A stretch of 64,000 nucleotides of DNA, taken from Bursaphelenchus xylophilus. Lineage: Eukaryota; Nematoda; Chromadorea; Rhabditida; Aphelenchoididae. A program made the position numbers and the translations under genes. How positions within the stretch are numbered: position 1 is the first letter of the stretch; the number at the start of each line of letters is the position of its first letter. Below the pieces are notes generated by a model. It ran no database searches, was not told the DNA's origin, and was given only the letters and a program-made list of their open reading frames with translations. The stretch is from contig CAJFCV020000001.1 in assembly GCA_904066235.2 (NCBI GenBank), positions 2,542,001 to 2,606,000 of the forward strand. The letters are read 5' to 3'. Below are positions 44,931 through 55,964 of this stretch, in pieces.

Positions 44931-45757
44931 ATTCGATGTGTTGAGAAAGGTGTTGGAGGGATGGTTTTCGAACGGAGACGTTCAAACTGCTTGTTAAAAG
45001 CGTTGAAAAAATTTACATTTAATGGCGTGTGAAATTGAAATTTGGAATGTTAATTTCAGGACATTAACGTAGGAAATTTATGTGACAGAATAGGCAAATA
45101 AGCTGATTGTAAAAAATAAAAAATCACACGGCCAAAAGAGTGTTTTTTCCCTGTGATTGCTCTCCGCGTTTCGCGTACTCTCTGGGCCGCGAAGCTCGTT
45201 GAATATCTCGGCTACCCTTGGAAAGCGCAAGCTAAAATTTTTGAAAATGTGATATGTGGTCCATGCCAGATGTATTTGCAAATTCTAACGAAGAGTCATC
45301 ACACTCGGAACACTTTCCTTGCAAGCATTTGACCAATAAACCGACCATCGCTTACTTTTGTTGATTGTGTTCTCACGGCCGTACTTACCTTGCAGCTCAG
45401 GAATGCCTTTTTCTACCAAAGTCGATCTGCTCTATTCATCTGTACTAGTCATTTTTCAGAATGCTGGTAGACGTTCAGACCAATCCCAGGGCTTTTTATC
45501 GGCTCGTCGCAGCCGTCGTACAGCGGAAGACGGGCGATTGTGAGGCGCAGCGAGTACAAATTACACATCTTTCTGACAGACTGATATGCTTGAGTACAGG
45601 CAACCCGGAGCTCGCAGTCTGTCGGGAAAATAATGATGCCGGGCGGCAAATCGTGTCGCAGAGCAAGAAAAACTTCCCACAAAACTTTGTTGAAAAATTT
45701 ATTTTTTTTTCTCCAGTTTTAAGTTTCACTTGTATAAAAGTTCAGCACAAAGTAAAA

Positions 45758-45931
45758 CTACTTTAAGAAACATTGACACCATTGTCCTACCATCGTTGTG
45801 ACACACAAGGCCCGGCCAGGTCTGCAAATCACGTCGACACAATCCTTGTCGGTCTTGCACGGTATTACAGGCTTACGTCCTGTTACAGCTACAACTGTCA
45901 GGAAACACAGTAACACGACAAAGAACCTCAT
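45758..45931 (-). CDS. secreted six-cysteine peptide, array member 19
   Basis: 57 residues from MRFFVVLLCFLTVVAVTG. C-X5-C-X4-C-X6-C-X8-C-X-C. Leader and promoter match array members 13 and 18, but its place in the unit corresponds to array member 14. Confidence 0.85.
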   Translation of the reverse strand: MRFFVVLLCFLTVVAVTGRKPVIPCKTDKDCVDVICRPGRALCVTTMVGQWCQCFLK

Positions 45932-46213
45932 ATTCGAAGTGTTGAGAGGGGTGTTGGAGGGATAGTTATTAAACAAAGGGTTTTTGATTGAAAACGCGTT
46001 CAAACTGCTTGTTAAAAGCGTTGAAAAAATTTACATTTTATGGCGTGTGAAATTGAAATTCGGAATGTTAGTTTTAGGGCATTTAGCCGTGCACAAGAAA
46101 CCCCATTTGCATCGTGCATTTCACTTTTTTTTGTTTCTGCAGCGTTCATTGAATCATCTCCCATCCGCTTTCCATAGCAAGTTTATTTCGCATGCAGACA
46201 AATGATTCACACA

Positions 46214-46275
46214 ATATCGTGCCGGTTTGCCCCCCGCGGACGTCATAACTTTTTGACAATTCTTTTTGGTTGGTT
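46214..46275 (-). pseudogene. fragment of a peptide gene
   Basis: GTCATAACTTTTTGACA and flanks match the middle of array member 14 (residues QKVMT..GG.P), with one cysteine changed to serine and both ends missing; a family C fragment follows. Confidence 0.6.
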
Positions 46276-46547
46276 TTCTTGCCTCCAAAACTGGCAAAGA
46301 TACGGCCAAAAAAGTGTTTTCTCTCTGACCACTCTCCGCATTTCGCGTACTCTCTGAGTTTCAAAGATCGTTGGATACCTCGGCTGCGCCTGCAAAGCGT
46401 GAGCTAAAGCTTTCAGGAATTGATATGTAAATAGTCTGACGTGTGTGCAAAGTTTGAAGAAAAACTGAGCGTCGCATTATTCATTTGTTGTGCACAGAGC
46501 GCATATCAATTGCGGAAAACTTTGTCATACGCTTTCCATGCACATCT

Positions 46548-47940
46548 GGGAGCTGTCCGACTAACAGAGCGTACGTTTTTTTCGCACGCTTTTGGTCAGA
46601 GAAGCGAAAATATCTCGCATTAGCGAGAGAGTCCGAGAAAAACCGTTCCTCTTGATCCAAACCCTGGAGTAGGGCCCAAATTTGGAGCCATAACTTTTGA
46701 GCCGGCGGTCGCAAGTTGATAAAACTTACGGGGCTTATAGAGCACACACTTAGCTTTGTTTGAGTATAAAAATCGTCATTAAATATTTCAGTATACCCAA
46801 ACCCGCCTTGATTTTACTGCAAAAACATAAGAAATCCGCATGAAAAGACAAAAAAATCCGCAATTTCTAAAGTTGGGCTCATAGATCAGCTGAACCGTAA
46901 GCTAGAATGCTCAAATTAAAGCTGGGTGTCCTATGAAGTACCACCTTTCATAATTTAAAAAGAGGGTATAACATTTCGACACGTAGCGGATACTGTAACC
47001 TCGGAAATCTTTTTATGCACGCATTTTCTACCGTATCTCTCCCTTCTTCCTTCGCTTTTGTGGACAGAAAAGTTCGAGAAAAGGCGCCCCCAAAAAGATT
47101 TCCGGGCTTACAGTATCCGGTACACGTCAAAATATTACGCCGTCTTTTCAAATTATCCAAGGCGCTACTGCGTAGCACACGTTGCGTTAATTTCAGAATT
47201 CTAGCTCAATTTTCAGCTGACTTATAAAACCAACTTTAAAAACTTTTGGATTTTTTGTGTTTTTTCAGGAAAATCAAGGCGGATTTGGCTATACTGTAAC
47301 ATTAAATAACAATTTGTATATTTCTGTAAAGCTAAATGTCCACTCTATAAGTTGATAAAATTTCATCAATCTGCAGTCAACGACTACAAAGTTACAGGCC
47401 CAACTGTGAAGCCCCATCGAAGACAATCGAGCCTCCATTTTCATCGAAAAAAGCGAAAAGAAAAGCGCGGGAAATGATCGGAAATGGGGTGCACAATAAA
47501 GTTTTTGGGCTTACTGTGCATGTTATTAGCCAAATTTTTTTGCCGTCTTCCCAAAATAATGACGACAATTGTGTCAGGACTTGCCGTTTTTAATTTTAGC
47601 ATTTTAGCTGAACTTCTAGCTGACTTATAAGCCCAACTTTGGAACAATACGGTTTTTTTGTGTTTTTGGAGTAAAATCTAGGCGGGTTTGGGTATACTGT
47701 AACATTTGCGGACGAGTTTTATACTCTTACAAAGCTAATTGTGCACTCCATTAACCCTGTAAGTTTCATCAACTTGCGACCACCGACTCAAAAGTTATAG
47801 CTCCAACTTTGAGACCTACTCTAGGTTTTGGATCAACAATAGCGGTTTCTCTCGGACTCTCTCGCTAATTCGAGATCTTTTCGCTTCTCTGACCAAAAGC
47901 GTACGGAAAAAACGTACGCTCTGTTAGTCGGACAGCTCCC
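46548..47940. mobile_element. long foldback element, about 1.39 kb
   Basis: Ends GGGAGCTGTCCGACTAACAG and its complement are inverted copies; arms continue with diverging similarity (CGTACGTTTTTT, GCGAGAGAGTCCGAGA, AAACCCGCCTTGATTTT). An inner pair of inverted segments lies around 46970-47000 and 47110-47160. Contains no convincing transposase ORF. Confidence 0.75.
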
Positions 47941-48222
47941 TGGGACGAATATTTACCGACTGTTGTGGTTGATAGAGTGCGCACAATGCGGAGAGGCGTC
48001 GGTGAGAGAAATGCTACACAATGTCGCCGAAGTGTACTAAAGAAATTCGATTTTGCCGCGACAGAATTCGGTTTGCCGGCGGCGATGCAACTTTTGTGCA
48101 ACAGAGTGCTAATTACTTTTCCGAGAGACTGATATTTCGATAAGGACTACGGCTTCTCAAAAGAATTTATTTATATATTTACTGCAATCTTTGCCACATT
48201 ATCAGCTCAATAAATCACCGTC

Positions 48223-48405
48223 TCAGGAGTTCTTTGCCGGACAGACACAACGATTACCATGTCGAAAACTCGTTTTACATTTTGGTTTAACGTTATACGG
48301 ACAAGCCATGTAGAGGCAGTCATCGTTGTTGTTGCACGGTTCCGGGGGATAATAAAAGGCGGTGACAGCGACTAAGAAGAACAGAAACGCAACGAACAGC
48401 TTCAT
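48223..48405 (-). CDS. secreted six-cysteine peptide, array member 20
   Basis: 60 residues from MKLFVAFLFFLVAVTA. YYPPEP precedes C-X5-C-X4-C-X7-C-X8-C-X-C; Asn/Asp-rich first spacer and basic fifth spacer. Present only in unit 2. Confidence 0.85.
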   Translation of the reverse strand: MKLFVAFLFFLVAVTAFYYPPEPCNNNDDCLYMACPYNVKPKCKTSFRHGNRCVCPAKNS

Positions 48406-48671
48406 TTTCGAATGGCTGAATGAATGGTTTGAGAATCATGCTGGAGCTAGGTTTTAATAAGAAAAATTGAAAATTTAAATTAGTCACGGGCTAAAGAGGA
48501 ATTTTGTATTATTCATGGGAAAGTAGATAGATTAAAATAATTTTTTCCTTTGTGTTGGTGCTGAAATAAAAATATTTTTTTTACCACGAATTAAATTTCA
48601 TATAATAAGTTTATTAAATATGTCTTAGAATCAGAAAAAACCAATGCGAAAAAATTAGCGTCTAAGCCAAG

Positions 48672-48794
48672 TTAGGGCCCTGGAGGGCAGGTGCAGCGTC
48701 CTTTGGATCCTCCCTGTTTGTAGCACATCGGCTTTAGCCCCATGCATTTGAGATACTCGCAATCCTTGTTGCTATCGCATGGCTCGTTTAACCC
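48672..48794 (-). pseudogene. 5'-truncated peptide gene (copy of array member 16)
   Basis: All six cysteine codons, the CPPGP end and the stop are present, but signal peptide, start and promoter are gone; the break joins directly to the right half of a family A MITE. Compared with unit 1, a deletion removed roughly the equivalent of 40313-40670. Confidence 0.8.
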
Positions 48795-48796
48795 AA

Positions 48797-48919
48797 AAGT
48801 GGGCGCTCGGCTTGAAATCGGAGTTTTTTAACTTGTAGAGGGAAGCATTTTGCTGTATTTTTGATACTTCCCGGATGCAAAATGGTACGTTTTTTGCCAC
48901 TGGATCAGGTCCCCCACTG
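48797..48919. mobile_element. family A MITE, right half
   Basis: Right part of the counterpart of 40536-40791, ending GGTCCCCCACTG before TA. Confidence 0.75.
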
Positions 48920-49081
48920 TATGTGCGCTCTCCACAGAGAGTTTTTAACGTATATGAAAAGTGTTAAAAATGGAAATTTCACATCCCATTCGGCATCGAA
49001 CACACGGTCCTAACATGCTTTTTAATTAAAAAATCGATGTATAAAAGTCGCTCCTTCAACAACATCATCATCATATTGAAT

Positions 49082-49265
49082 ATGAGATATTTTATTCCTC
49101 TTCTTCTGTGTGTTCTGGCGGTTGTAGGAGCGGTGACAAAACAAGCCTGAAATACCGTGTAAAACCAATGATGAGTGTCGGTTTCTGCATTGCCGGAGGG
49201 GAATTCCGCGCTGTGTGCTAGATTATGAAAGTCGGAAGAGGCATTGCGCCTGTATAAAATACTAA
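49082..49265 (+). pseudogene. frameshifted copy of array member 17
   Basis: Close copy of 41211-41396 with one additional A after the signal peptide (GTGACAAAACAAGCC versus GTGACAAACAAGCC), which leads to a TGA at once. All six cysteine codons lie downstream in the shifted frame. Confidence 0.85.
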
Positions 49266-49716
49266 GGTGATTTAGTGTCCGTGTAAATCCATTTGTGTTT
49301 CATTAATTTTTTTTTATTTTGAAGTAAACATACTGTGGAAATTGGACGGAATGAGATTTTTATGCAAAAAAAAGTGAAATGCACGATTCAAAATGGAGGT
49401 TTTCCGTGCACGGGTCGCGACAAAAAGTCCATACGGTTTTGAAAACAGTATTTAATATCAGACTGTCGGGAAAATAATAAGCATTCTGTTTCATCGAAAA
49501 TGGCAACGTCGTCGAGAAAATGAATTGTTGATTTAATTTATTTCACTAATCATATGTAAAGATCACGGAGTGAATCAGTATGGCTCCCATTGCCCAGAAG
49601 GGGCACTGGGATCAATTCAAGATCCTTTCATTGACTATAGCACATTTGAAAATCGTTAGTACATCTTATCATGGGCCGTATGACCGGCTGTATGTAGGGG
49701 GTTTCTATTCCAATAT

Positions 49717-49845
49717 TAGCCTGTCGGGAAAATTGTGAGCGCTCTATGGCTGCGCTGATCGCGTCGCTGAAGTGAAAAGTCACTTGATTTTATAAAAATA
49801 ATTCATTCTCTCGAGTTGAGCGCTCATTATTTTCCCGACAAACTG
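49717..49845. mobile_element. family B MITE
   Basis: Ends TTAGCCTGTCGGG and CCCGACAAACTGA; interior shortened. The left end lies in sequence repeated at 52820-52920. Confidence 0.7.
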
Positions 49846-49935
49846 ATATGAGAGTACAAATAGGATCAAGGCATTCCATGAAGAATTGACCGTTTATTTA
49901 CCAGAACAAATTTCAAATTCAATCGCAAATTGAGC

Positions 49936-50109
49936 TCAAGCACAAACGCACAACTTCTTGCCCATGTCGACACATTTGGCGGTCTCTCCCGGAGGGCATT
50001 GCTTTTGCGAACACTGGGAGTCATCTGAGCACGGCACTTCGTCCTTGGCCACTTCGATCGCAGAAGCGATGGCAATGAAGAGGAAGAAGAAGATGACAAA
50101 CAATCTCAT
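49936..50109 (-). CDS. secreted six-cysteine peptide, array member 21
   Basis: 57 residues from MRLFVIFFFLFIAIASA. C-X5-C-X4-C-X7-C-X7-C-X-C ending one residue after the last Cys; acidic first spacer, CPPGE after the third Cys. TATAAAG about 35 bp upstream. Nearly identical copy at 52304. Confidence 0.9.
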   Translation of the reverse strand: MRLFVIFFFLFIAIASAIEVAKDEVPCSDDSQCSQKQCPPGETAKCVDMGKKLCVCA

Positions 50110-50345
50110 GGTGAATCTTGTTGAACCCAATCTCCAACCGAAGCCTTATAAAGAGCTTTGTGCAATAAAAAACACGTTAAAAACGTCGTACATTCACATT
50201 GTAAAAATGGAAATATGTGAATTTTATTGGCTTTGAAGGTTCGAATGTAAAATTTAAAATTCTAAAATTGTGAAAACGCGATGTTCAGCGGGGAATGTTA
50301 ATGATTTTTAATGGAATCTACCGCTCGACATGAATATGGAATTTA
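50110..50345 (-). promoter_or_regulatory. upstream module of array member 21
   Basis: Contains CTTTATAAGG, ACGTTTTTAACGTG, CATTTTTACAATGTG, and GAACATCGCGTTTTC blocks. The same module occurs upstream of 52474, inverted before the pseudogene at 51872, and without a gene at 53145-53340. Confidence 0.6.
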
Positions 50346-50545
50346 CAGTGTGTGCAGATCACATGGGACTCTGTGGTGCAACTGGCAGAAGGCATGCGTT
50401 TTCCCCAGCTACCAATCGTTCGAGACAGTGCGCAATTCTTTTCGTGCCTTTGGAAATCGTTGATACATATTATCATGAGGCGACGAGTGGCTGTTTGCAG
50501 GGGCTTTCCGTTACAGTATCAGCCCGTCGCACATCAACCACAAAC

Positions 50546-51640
50546 AGAATGCCAAGATTTTTGGCATTCGGTTTTTTAAGGGGCTCTAATGTTTTAGCTT
50601 GCTGTGCAGTGGATAATGCACAAAATAACATGAACCTGCAATTGAAATATTGCCAAGGACTCATAATTTTTAAATTAGTAGATTTTGACGGGTTTTCGGC
50701 CACCGGGTTAGCGGAAAAACGCCTGAGAAAATCGAATTTTTGCGAACTTTGCGGCCCAATAACTTGTCCAAAACTATTGAAACATGAAAAGTGATTACAA
50801 CGATCTTCAGAGTATTGTATTCTAAAGTAGCGTGCAAAGTTTGAAGCAAATCGTTGTAAGTTTTTTACCTTATGGATTATATTACTTTGGACAACTTTTA
50901 ATGTCCGACAACGTTAAACAGTCAAATAAATGTTGGATTTTTTCGGGGTTTTCGATAAGGTTGACGTTGAGAACAAAGAAGGAAATTGCCAAAACGTTGC
51001 AAGTTTTGCAAACATTGCGCTGCCCTTCATCATCACTTTTTGGTTTGCCGTTCCACGTTTTTGGCTAGCCATTTTAAAAAAATTGGCTGTCATTTCTGCT
51101 CTCTGACACTTCCAACCCTATTGGCATCCTTTTTTTGAGACCTCAAAACCAGTCTGGCACGATGGCTAGCCAATCCATGTTCCCCAAGTCCTCAAATGAA
51201 AAGCCCCTAAATGAAATCTGCCCCAAATGAAGTGTAGCCGAATTTTTGCAAAGCTTGCAACGTTTTGGCAATTTCCTTCTTTGTTCTTTCTCAACATCAA
51301 CCTTATCGAAAACCCCGAAAAAAACCCGACATTTCTCGGTGATTTTCAACCGAAAAACTTCGAAATTTCTCAGTCATTTTCAACCGAAAAACACTGGTTT
51401 TCGGGGTAGGAATGCCTCTACTTCAGAAGGTCGTAGCGACCTCAGTTTGCACTTTAAAATCTAGCTATTTCGTAGACAAAAATTAATGTCGCTTAAAAAT
51501 ACGTATTCCAAAGACGAAGTCTCTGCGCCGCCTCCGCCGGAAGTTATAGCCTCCGACTTTCCTTCAAGTTTTTTGTAAGACCCTGTAAATTTGAAACTTT
51601 TCCAGGCAAACTGATATCCATCTTCATTCGCCAGGTCCTA
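50546..51640. other. intergenic with a diverged palindrome
   Basis: Segments 50938-51013 and 51245-51318 are inverted copies (GGTTTTCGATAAGGTTGA and GGAAATTGCCAAAACGTTGC with complements). No gene was recognised; open frames on both arms are mirror images. Confidence 0.5.
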
Positions 51641-51871
51641 TGTGATCTGCAAACGCTGTAAATTCCATATTCATGTTGAGCGGCAGATTGCATTAAAAAT
51701 CATTAACATTCCCCGCTGAACATCGCGTTTTCCCAATTTTAGAATTTTAAATTTTACATTCGAACCTTCAAAGCCAATAAAATCCAAATATTTCCATTTT
51801 TACAGTGTGAACGCACGCCGTCTTTAACGTGGCTTTTTATTGCACAAAGCTTTTTAATAACAAGATTCACC

Positions 51872-52060
51872 ATGAAATTGTTTGTCATCTTCCTCCTTTT
51901 CGTCTTCATTGCCATCGCCTCTGCGACCTAAATAGCCAATGGCGACGTATCATGCACAGATGACACCCAGTGTGCTGAAGCGCCATGAACTCTGAGAATG
52001 TACCCCTTATGTGACACCATGCTCAAGAGATGTCTGTGTTATGAAATGACCTTGTATTGA
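51872..52060 (+). pseudogene. peptide gene with two in-frame stops
   Basis: Signal peptide of the same type (MKLFVIFLLFVFIAIASA) directly followed by TAA; a TGA lies in the mature part after the second cysteine. Cys codons remain recognisable up to a C-X-C. Its upstream region (51640-51871) is the inverted copy of the promoter module at 50110-50345. Confidence 0.85.
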
Positions 52061-52303
52061 TCCCAGTGTCCCTTCTGGGCAGTGGGAGCCATACTGATTC
52101 ACTCCTTGATCTTTACATATGATTAGTGAAATAAATGAAACGAACCATTCATCTTCTCGGCGGCGTTGCAATTTTCGATGCGACAGAGTGCTCATTATTT
52201 TCCCGACTGACTGATATGAGAGTACTAATAGGAACAAGGCATTCCACGAAGAATTGGCCGTTTATTTACCAGAACAAATTTCAAATTCAATCGCAAATTG
52301 AGC

Positions 52304-52474
52304 TCAAGCACAAGCGCACAACTTCTTGCCCATGTCGACACATTTGGCGGTCTCTCCCGGAGGGCATTGCTTTTGCGCACACTGGGAGTCATCTGAGCAT
52401 GGCACTTCGTCCTTGGCTTCGAATGCAGAAGCGATGGCAATGAAGAGGAAGAAGAAGATGACAAACAATCTCAT
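52304..52474 (-). CDS. secreted six-cysteine peptide, array member 22
   Basis: 56 residues from MRLFVIFFFLFIAIASA. Duplicate of array member 21, differing by a one-codon deletion after the signal peptide and a few substitutions (Cys-Ala-Cys instead of Cys-Val-Cys). Flanks match from about 49824 to 50525 and 52187 to 52885. Confidence 0.9.
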   Translation of the reverse strand: MRLFVIFFFLFIAIASAFEAKDEVPCSDDSQCAQKQCPPGETAKCVDMGKKLCACA

Positions 52475-52884
52475 GGTGAATCTTGTTGAACCCAATCTCC
52501 AACCAAAGCCTTATAAAGAGCTTTGTGCAATAAAAAACACATTAAAGACGTCGTACATTCACATTGTAAAAATGGAAATATTTGAATTTTATTGGCTTTG
52601 AAGGTTCGAATGTAAAATTTAAAATTCTAAAATTGTGAAAACGCGATGTTCAGCGGGGAATGTTAATGATTTTTAATGCAATCTGCCGCTCGACATGAAT
52701 ATGAAATTTACAGTGTGTGCAGGTCACATGGGACTTTGTGGTGCAAACGGCAGAAGTCGTTCGTTTTCTCCAGCTCTTAGTCGTTCGAGAAAGTGCGCTA
52801 TTCTTTTCGTGCCTTTGGAAATGGTTGATACATATTATCATGAGGCGTACGACTGGCTGTTTGTTGGGGGTTTTGATTCCAATA

Positions 52885-53027
52885 TCAGCCTGTCGGGAAA
52901 AAAGTGAGCGCTCTGTGGCTGCGTTAATCGCATCGCTGAAGCGAAAGACAACTTGATTTTGTCGCAATTCATTTTCTCGGCGGTGATGCGATTTTCGATG
53001 CGGAATTGCGCTCATTACTTTCCCGAC
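52885..53027. mobile_element. family B MITE
   Basis: Left end TCAGCCTGTCGGGAAAA, right end CATTACTTTCCCGACG, common subtype. Confidence 0.7.
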
Positions 53028-53144
53028 GATAGTATCACTGCCAGAACTTAACAATACTCCGTGATTGTCTCCACTGTTTCCTTCTTTCAACGCTTTTTCG
53101 AAGGCTGCAATTTTTTTGATACCTTTACTTCGAATTTAATAAAA

Positions 53145-53340
53145 CCTCCAATCAAAGCCTAATAAAGTGCGTTATGCAACAAAAAGCCACGTTAAAGACG
53201 GCGTGCGTTCACATTGTAAAAATGGAAATCTTTGAATTTTATTGGTTTTGAAGGTTCGAATGTAAAATTTAAAATTCTAAAATTGGGAAAACGCGATGTT
53301 CAGCGGGGAATGTTAATGATCTTTAATGGATAATTGTTAG
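53145..53340 (-). promoter_or_regulatory. orphan promoter module
   Basis: Copy of 52475-52695, from CAATCAAAGCC to GGAATGTTAATGAT, but no peptide gene follows in the expected direction; unrelated sequence and MITE debris lie there instead. Confidence 0.6.
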
Positions 53341-53631
53341 GTTTTTTCAAAACATGAGTCAACCGAGACTGGTATTGAAACAATGAAAAATTTCATGCTC
53401 ATTTCTACCGTAGAGGGTTATCTTTCCACAAAAAAATAATTTTTCCGCGCGAAACTAGCAAAGGTATGGCCAATTTTTTTCCTTTCTGGCCGTTCTTCGC
53501 GGAGCTCAAAAACCTCTTTCAAATTTTTTTACATGCTCTTCAAGGACTTCACTCACCACAAAAATATTTAATCAGATAAAAACGCACAAAAGGTATTTAG
53601 CAATATATTTATGTAACTACTCATTACCAAG

Positions 53632-53811
53632 TCAAATTAATGCTTTGTTTTCATCAGGACGGCATTGACATGATGAATCAACGAAAACAAAAACACATTT
53701 AGGTTCTAGGTCATCGGGGCAATCCATGTAATTGCAATCCGCGTCATCCATGCACTCTGTTTGGGCAGATGCAACAGCGACAAACAAGAGGAAGATAACG
53801 ACCAATCTCAT
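53632..53811 (-). CDS. secreted six-cysteine peptide, array member 23
   Basis: 59 residues from MRLVVIFLLFVAVASA. C-X5-C-X4-C-X7-C-X8-C-X-C, acidic, with Val/Phe-rich fifth spacer. Same long leader as array member 7 (28572), with which it also shares the CxxDxDCxYMDCPD motif. Confidence 0.85.
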   Translation of the reverse strand: MRLVVIFLLFVAVASAQTECMDDADCNYMDCPDDLEPKCVFVFVDSSCQCRPDENKALI

Positions 53812-53934
53812 GGCGAAGCGATGATTGAAAGGCAGGAACCGAAAAATGTGGCTGACAGCGGGACGAGAGGCCCGGTGAGACAATCACACGACAAGACGAG
53901 AAGCTCGAATTCAACTGATTTATTGAGTGAAAAG

Positions 53935-54075
53935 CGGACCTTTTTATACTACATCTTTTAATAAATTTTTTGACAGTCTGAAGGCGTTAAAGACGAAAAA
54001 ATTTAAATTTTGATTGCCTTGTTTGTGAATGAAAGTGGTTGAATTTCTGACGGTATTCATGAGGCAATTCGAAAT
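53935..54075 (-). promoter_or_regulatory. conserved upstream module of array member 23
   Basis: GTAGTATAAAAAGG core and the GACAGTCTGAAGGCGTTAAAG and GACGGTATTCATGAGGCAAT blocks shared with 28840-29050 and 32685-32900. Confidence 0.6.
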
Positions 54076-54251
54076 CCTATGTGGCAAAGTACAGTCAAAT
54101 TTGAATAAAAAATGATGATTTGCGTGGGGACTCCGGATCGAGGTTCGGTCTTTCCACACCCAGTATTTGTCTTGACCCCGTAAGGGCTCACCAAGTATGG
54201 GCTTCTTCCCCTGTGCAAGAAAAGTCAGGGTGCAAGCGACAGGCCAAAAAG

Positions 54252-54746
54252 CAGGGGTGGTCAGCAGACCCTATTTTTCCGATTTTCGGCCCGCGGCCCG
54301 GCCCGTCTAATCACCGGCCCGGCCCGGCCCGTCTAGTCTTTTTCCAGGCCCGGCCCGGCCCGTGCAGGCCCGTCTATAGAGGGTTCTGCGAACTGCGCCC
54401 AGGCTCGGGATCTAAACTGAGGCAAAAAAGGCGTTGATCTAGCTAGTAAAGGATCAATGTGATAGTTTTGTGGTTCTATAATGGAACTATAGACTTGTAA
54501 ACGTGTTAGAACTTGAGAAACAGCAACTATAACAACATCAATTAATTTTCCCGGCGCGAAAACAATGAATGCCAACGGTTTGGCATTGTAATTTAGACGG
54601 GCCGGGCCGGGCCGGAAAAACCCCAGGCCCGCGGCCCGGCCCGGCCCGGCCCGTGACGGGCCCGGCCCGTTTGTAATTTTCCATTTTTGAGGCCGGCCGG
54701 CCCATTTGGGCCGGCCCGGGCCGGCCCGGCCCGCTGACCACCCCTG
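54252..54746. mobile_element. hAT-type non-autonomous element of GGCCCG repeats
   Basis: 495 bp with ends CAGGGGTGGTCAGC and GCTGACCACCCCTG, flanked by perfect 8-bp duplications CCAAAAAG (54244-54251, 54747-54754). Subterminal regions are arrays of GGCCCG/CGGGCC units in opposite orientation. The CAGGGGTG ends and 8-bp duplication are as known for hAT elements. Confidence 0.9.
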
Positions 54747-55145
54747 CCAAAAAGCCCATTGCACGTCAGTCCAGCGCATTTCCTGAACCGTTTCGAAACT
54801 TCGTATCGTTTTCATTGATTTAAGAGAGAGACGAAATGTCGCGAAGTTATCGGCGCTTTTTCTCGCCCTAAACAATTGCTTTTTCTCGATAAGGAAGAAG
54901 AAAGATAGGAAAATGCTTTTTATCGAATAACGACATTTCGTTTTGAACGAATCACCAAAAAGGGGCGGGAAATTTTTTCTTCTATGTATTTTGGATTGAC
55001 GTGCATTGCACGGTGCAAAAACCAACAAATTGCACAGTGCAAAGTGAAGTTTTTTCTCACAGTTTACTCTTCAATGACTTCTCTCGCCACAAAAAAAACA
55101 ATCAGATAAAAACGTACAAAAGTATTTAGCAATAAATTTACTTAA

Positions 55146-55337
55146 CTACTCAATTAGGAAGTCTTCACTAATGCATAGACAAGATGTTTTACCGGAACTA
55201 ATATTAGAAACACAATAAGGGCGTGCCCCGTCATAGCATTCCGATTCCAGGTAAGTGCAATCCTCGTCCCAATCGCATGATTCCCGTGTGGCAAATGCAA
55301 CAGCGACCAACACGAGGAAGATGACGAACAATTTCAT
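55146..55337 (-). CDS. secreted six-cysteine peptide, array member 24
   Basis: 63 residues from MKLFVIFLVLVAVAFA. C-X5-C-X6-C-X7-C-X10-C-X-C and an acidic/hydrophobic tail. Leader of about 110 bp shared with array members 7 and 23. TTATAAAGG core near 55468. The region upstream repeats at 54090-54240. Confidence 0.85.
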   Translation of the reverse strand: MKLFVIFLVLVAVAFATRESCDWDEDCTYLESECYDGARPYCVSNISSGKTSCLCISEDFLIE

Positions 55338-55964
55338 GGCAAAGCGGCGATTGAAAAGGCAGGGATCGAAGAATGTGGCTGACGGAGTGCAGATAGGGCC
55401 TATTGAGACAATCACGCGACAAGGCGAGAAGCTTGAATTCAACCGATATATTGAGTAAAAAGCGGCCCTTATAAAGGCAAATCCCACGTGGCAAAGTATA
55501 ATCAAATTTGAATAAAAAACTATGATTTGCGTGGGAACTCGGGATCGAGGTTCGGTCGTTCCACGCCCAAGTATTTGCCTTGACCCTGTAAGGGAAACAA
55601 GCCCACACGCTTACCACGTGTGGGCTAGTTTCCCTATACAAGAAAGGTCAGGGTGCAAGCGACGACCAAAAAAGCTGCCTTGCACTGTGCAAAAAGCAAC
55701 AAATGGCACAGATGAGCACAATGCTGCCGAACTGAAGAGCAATTTGATTTAGCCGCGACAGAATTCAGTTTATCGGCGGCAATGTTATCATTGTGCTCAT
55801 TATTTTCCCAGCAGACTGATTTGCACTTTGTTCTTCACATTACTTGGACCTCAAAATGTTGCGACAAGAGAGTTGGCAAAGATTTAGGGCAATTTTGTTC
55901 TCCGAGATATGCGAGATTTTTCGCTCACGGTTTGCAGAAAAAACCGTGCCTTTTCAATTATCAG

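Larger units (their letters stand above)
42035..49510. repeat. tandem segmental duplication, unit 2
   Basis: Second copy of 33750-41950. It begins with the start-codon relic of the peptide gene (42038-42080), then the CCCH gene and peptide genes, and ends with tail sequence at 49380-49510. Two of its peptide genes are broken. Confidence 0.8.

Noticed and set aside
54333..55028. 231-codon open frame rich in Gly/Pro/Ala/Arg
   Set aside because: Covers the GGCCCG repeats of the hAT-type element and unrelated flank; no domain.
55522..55700. Inverted repeat around CCCACACG..CGTGTGGG as a terminator
   Set aside because: The surrounding 140 bp is duplicated at 54110-54240 without the hairpin, so it is more likely part of a local insertion.
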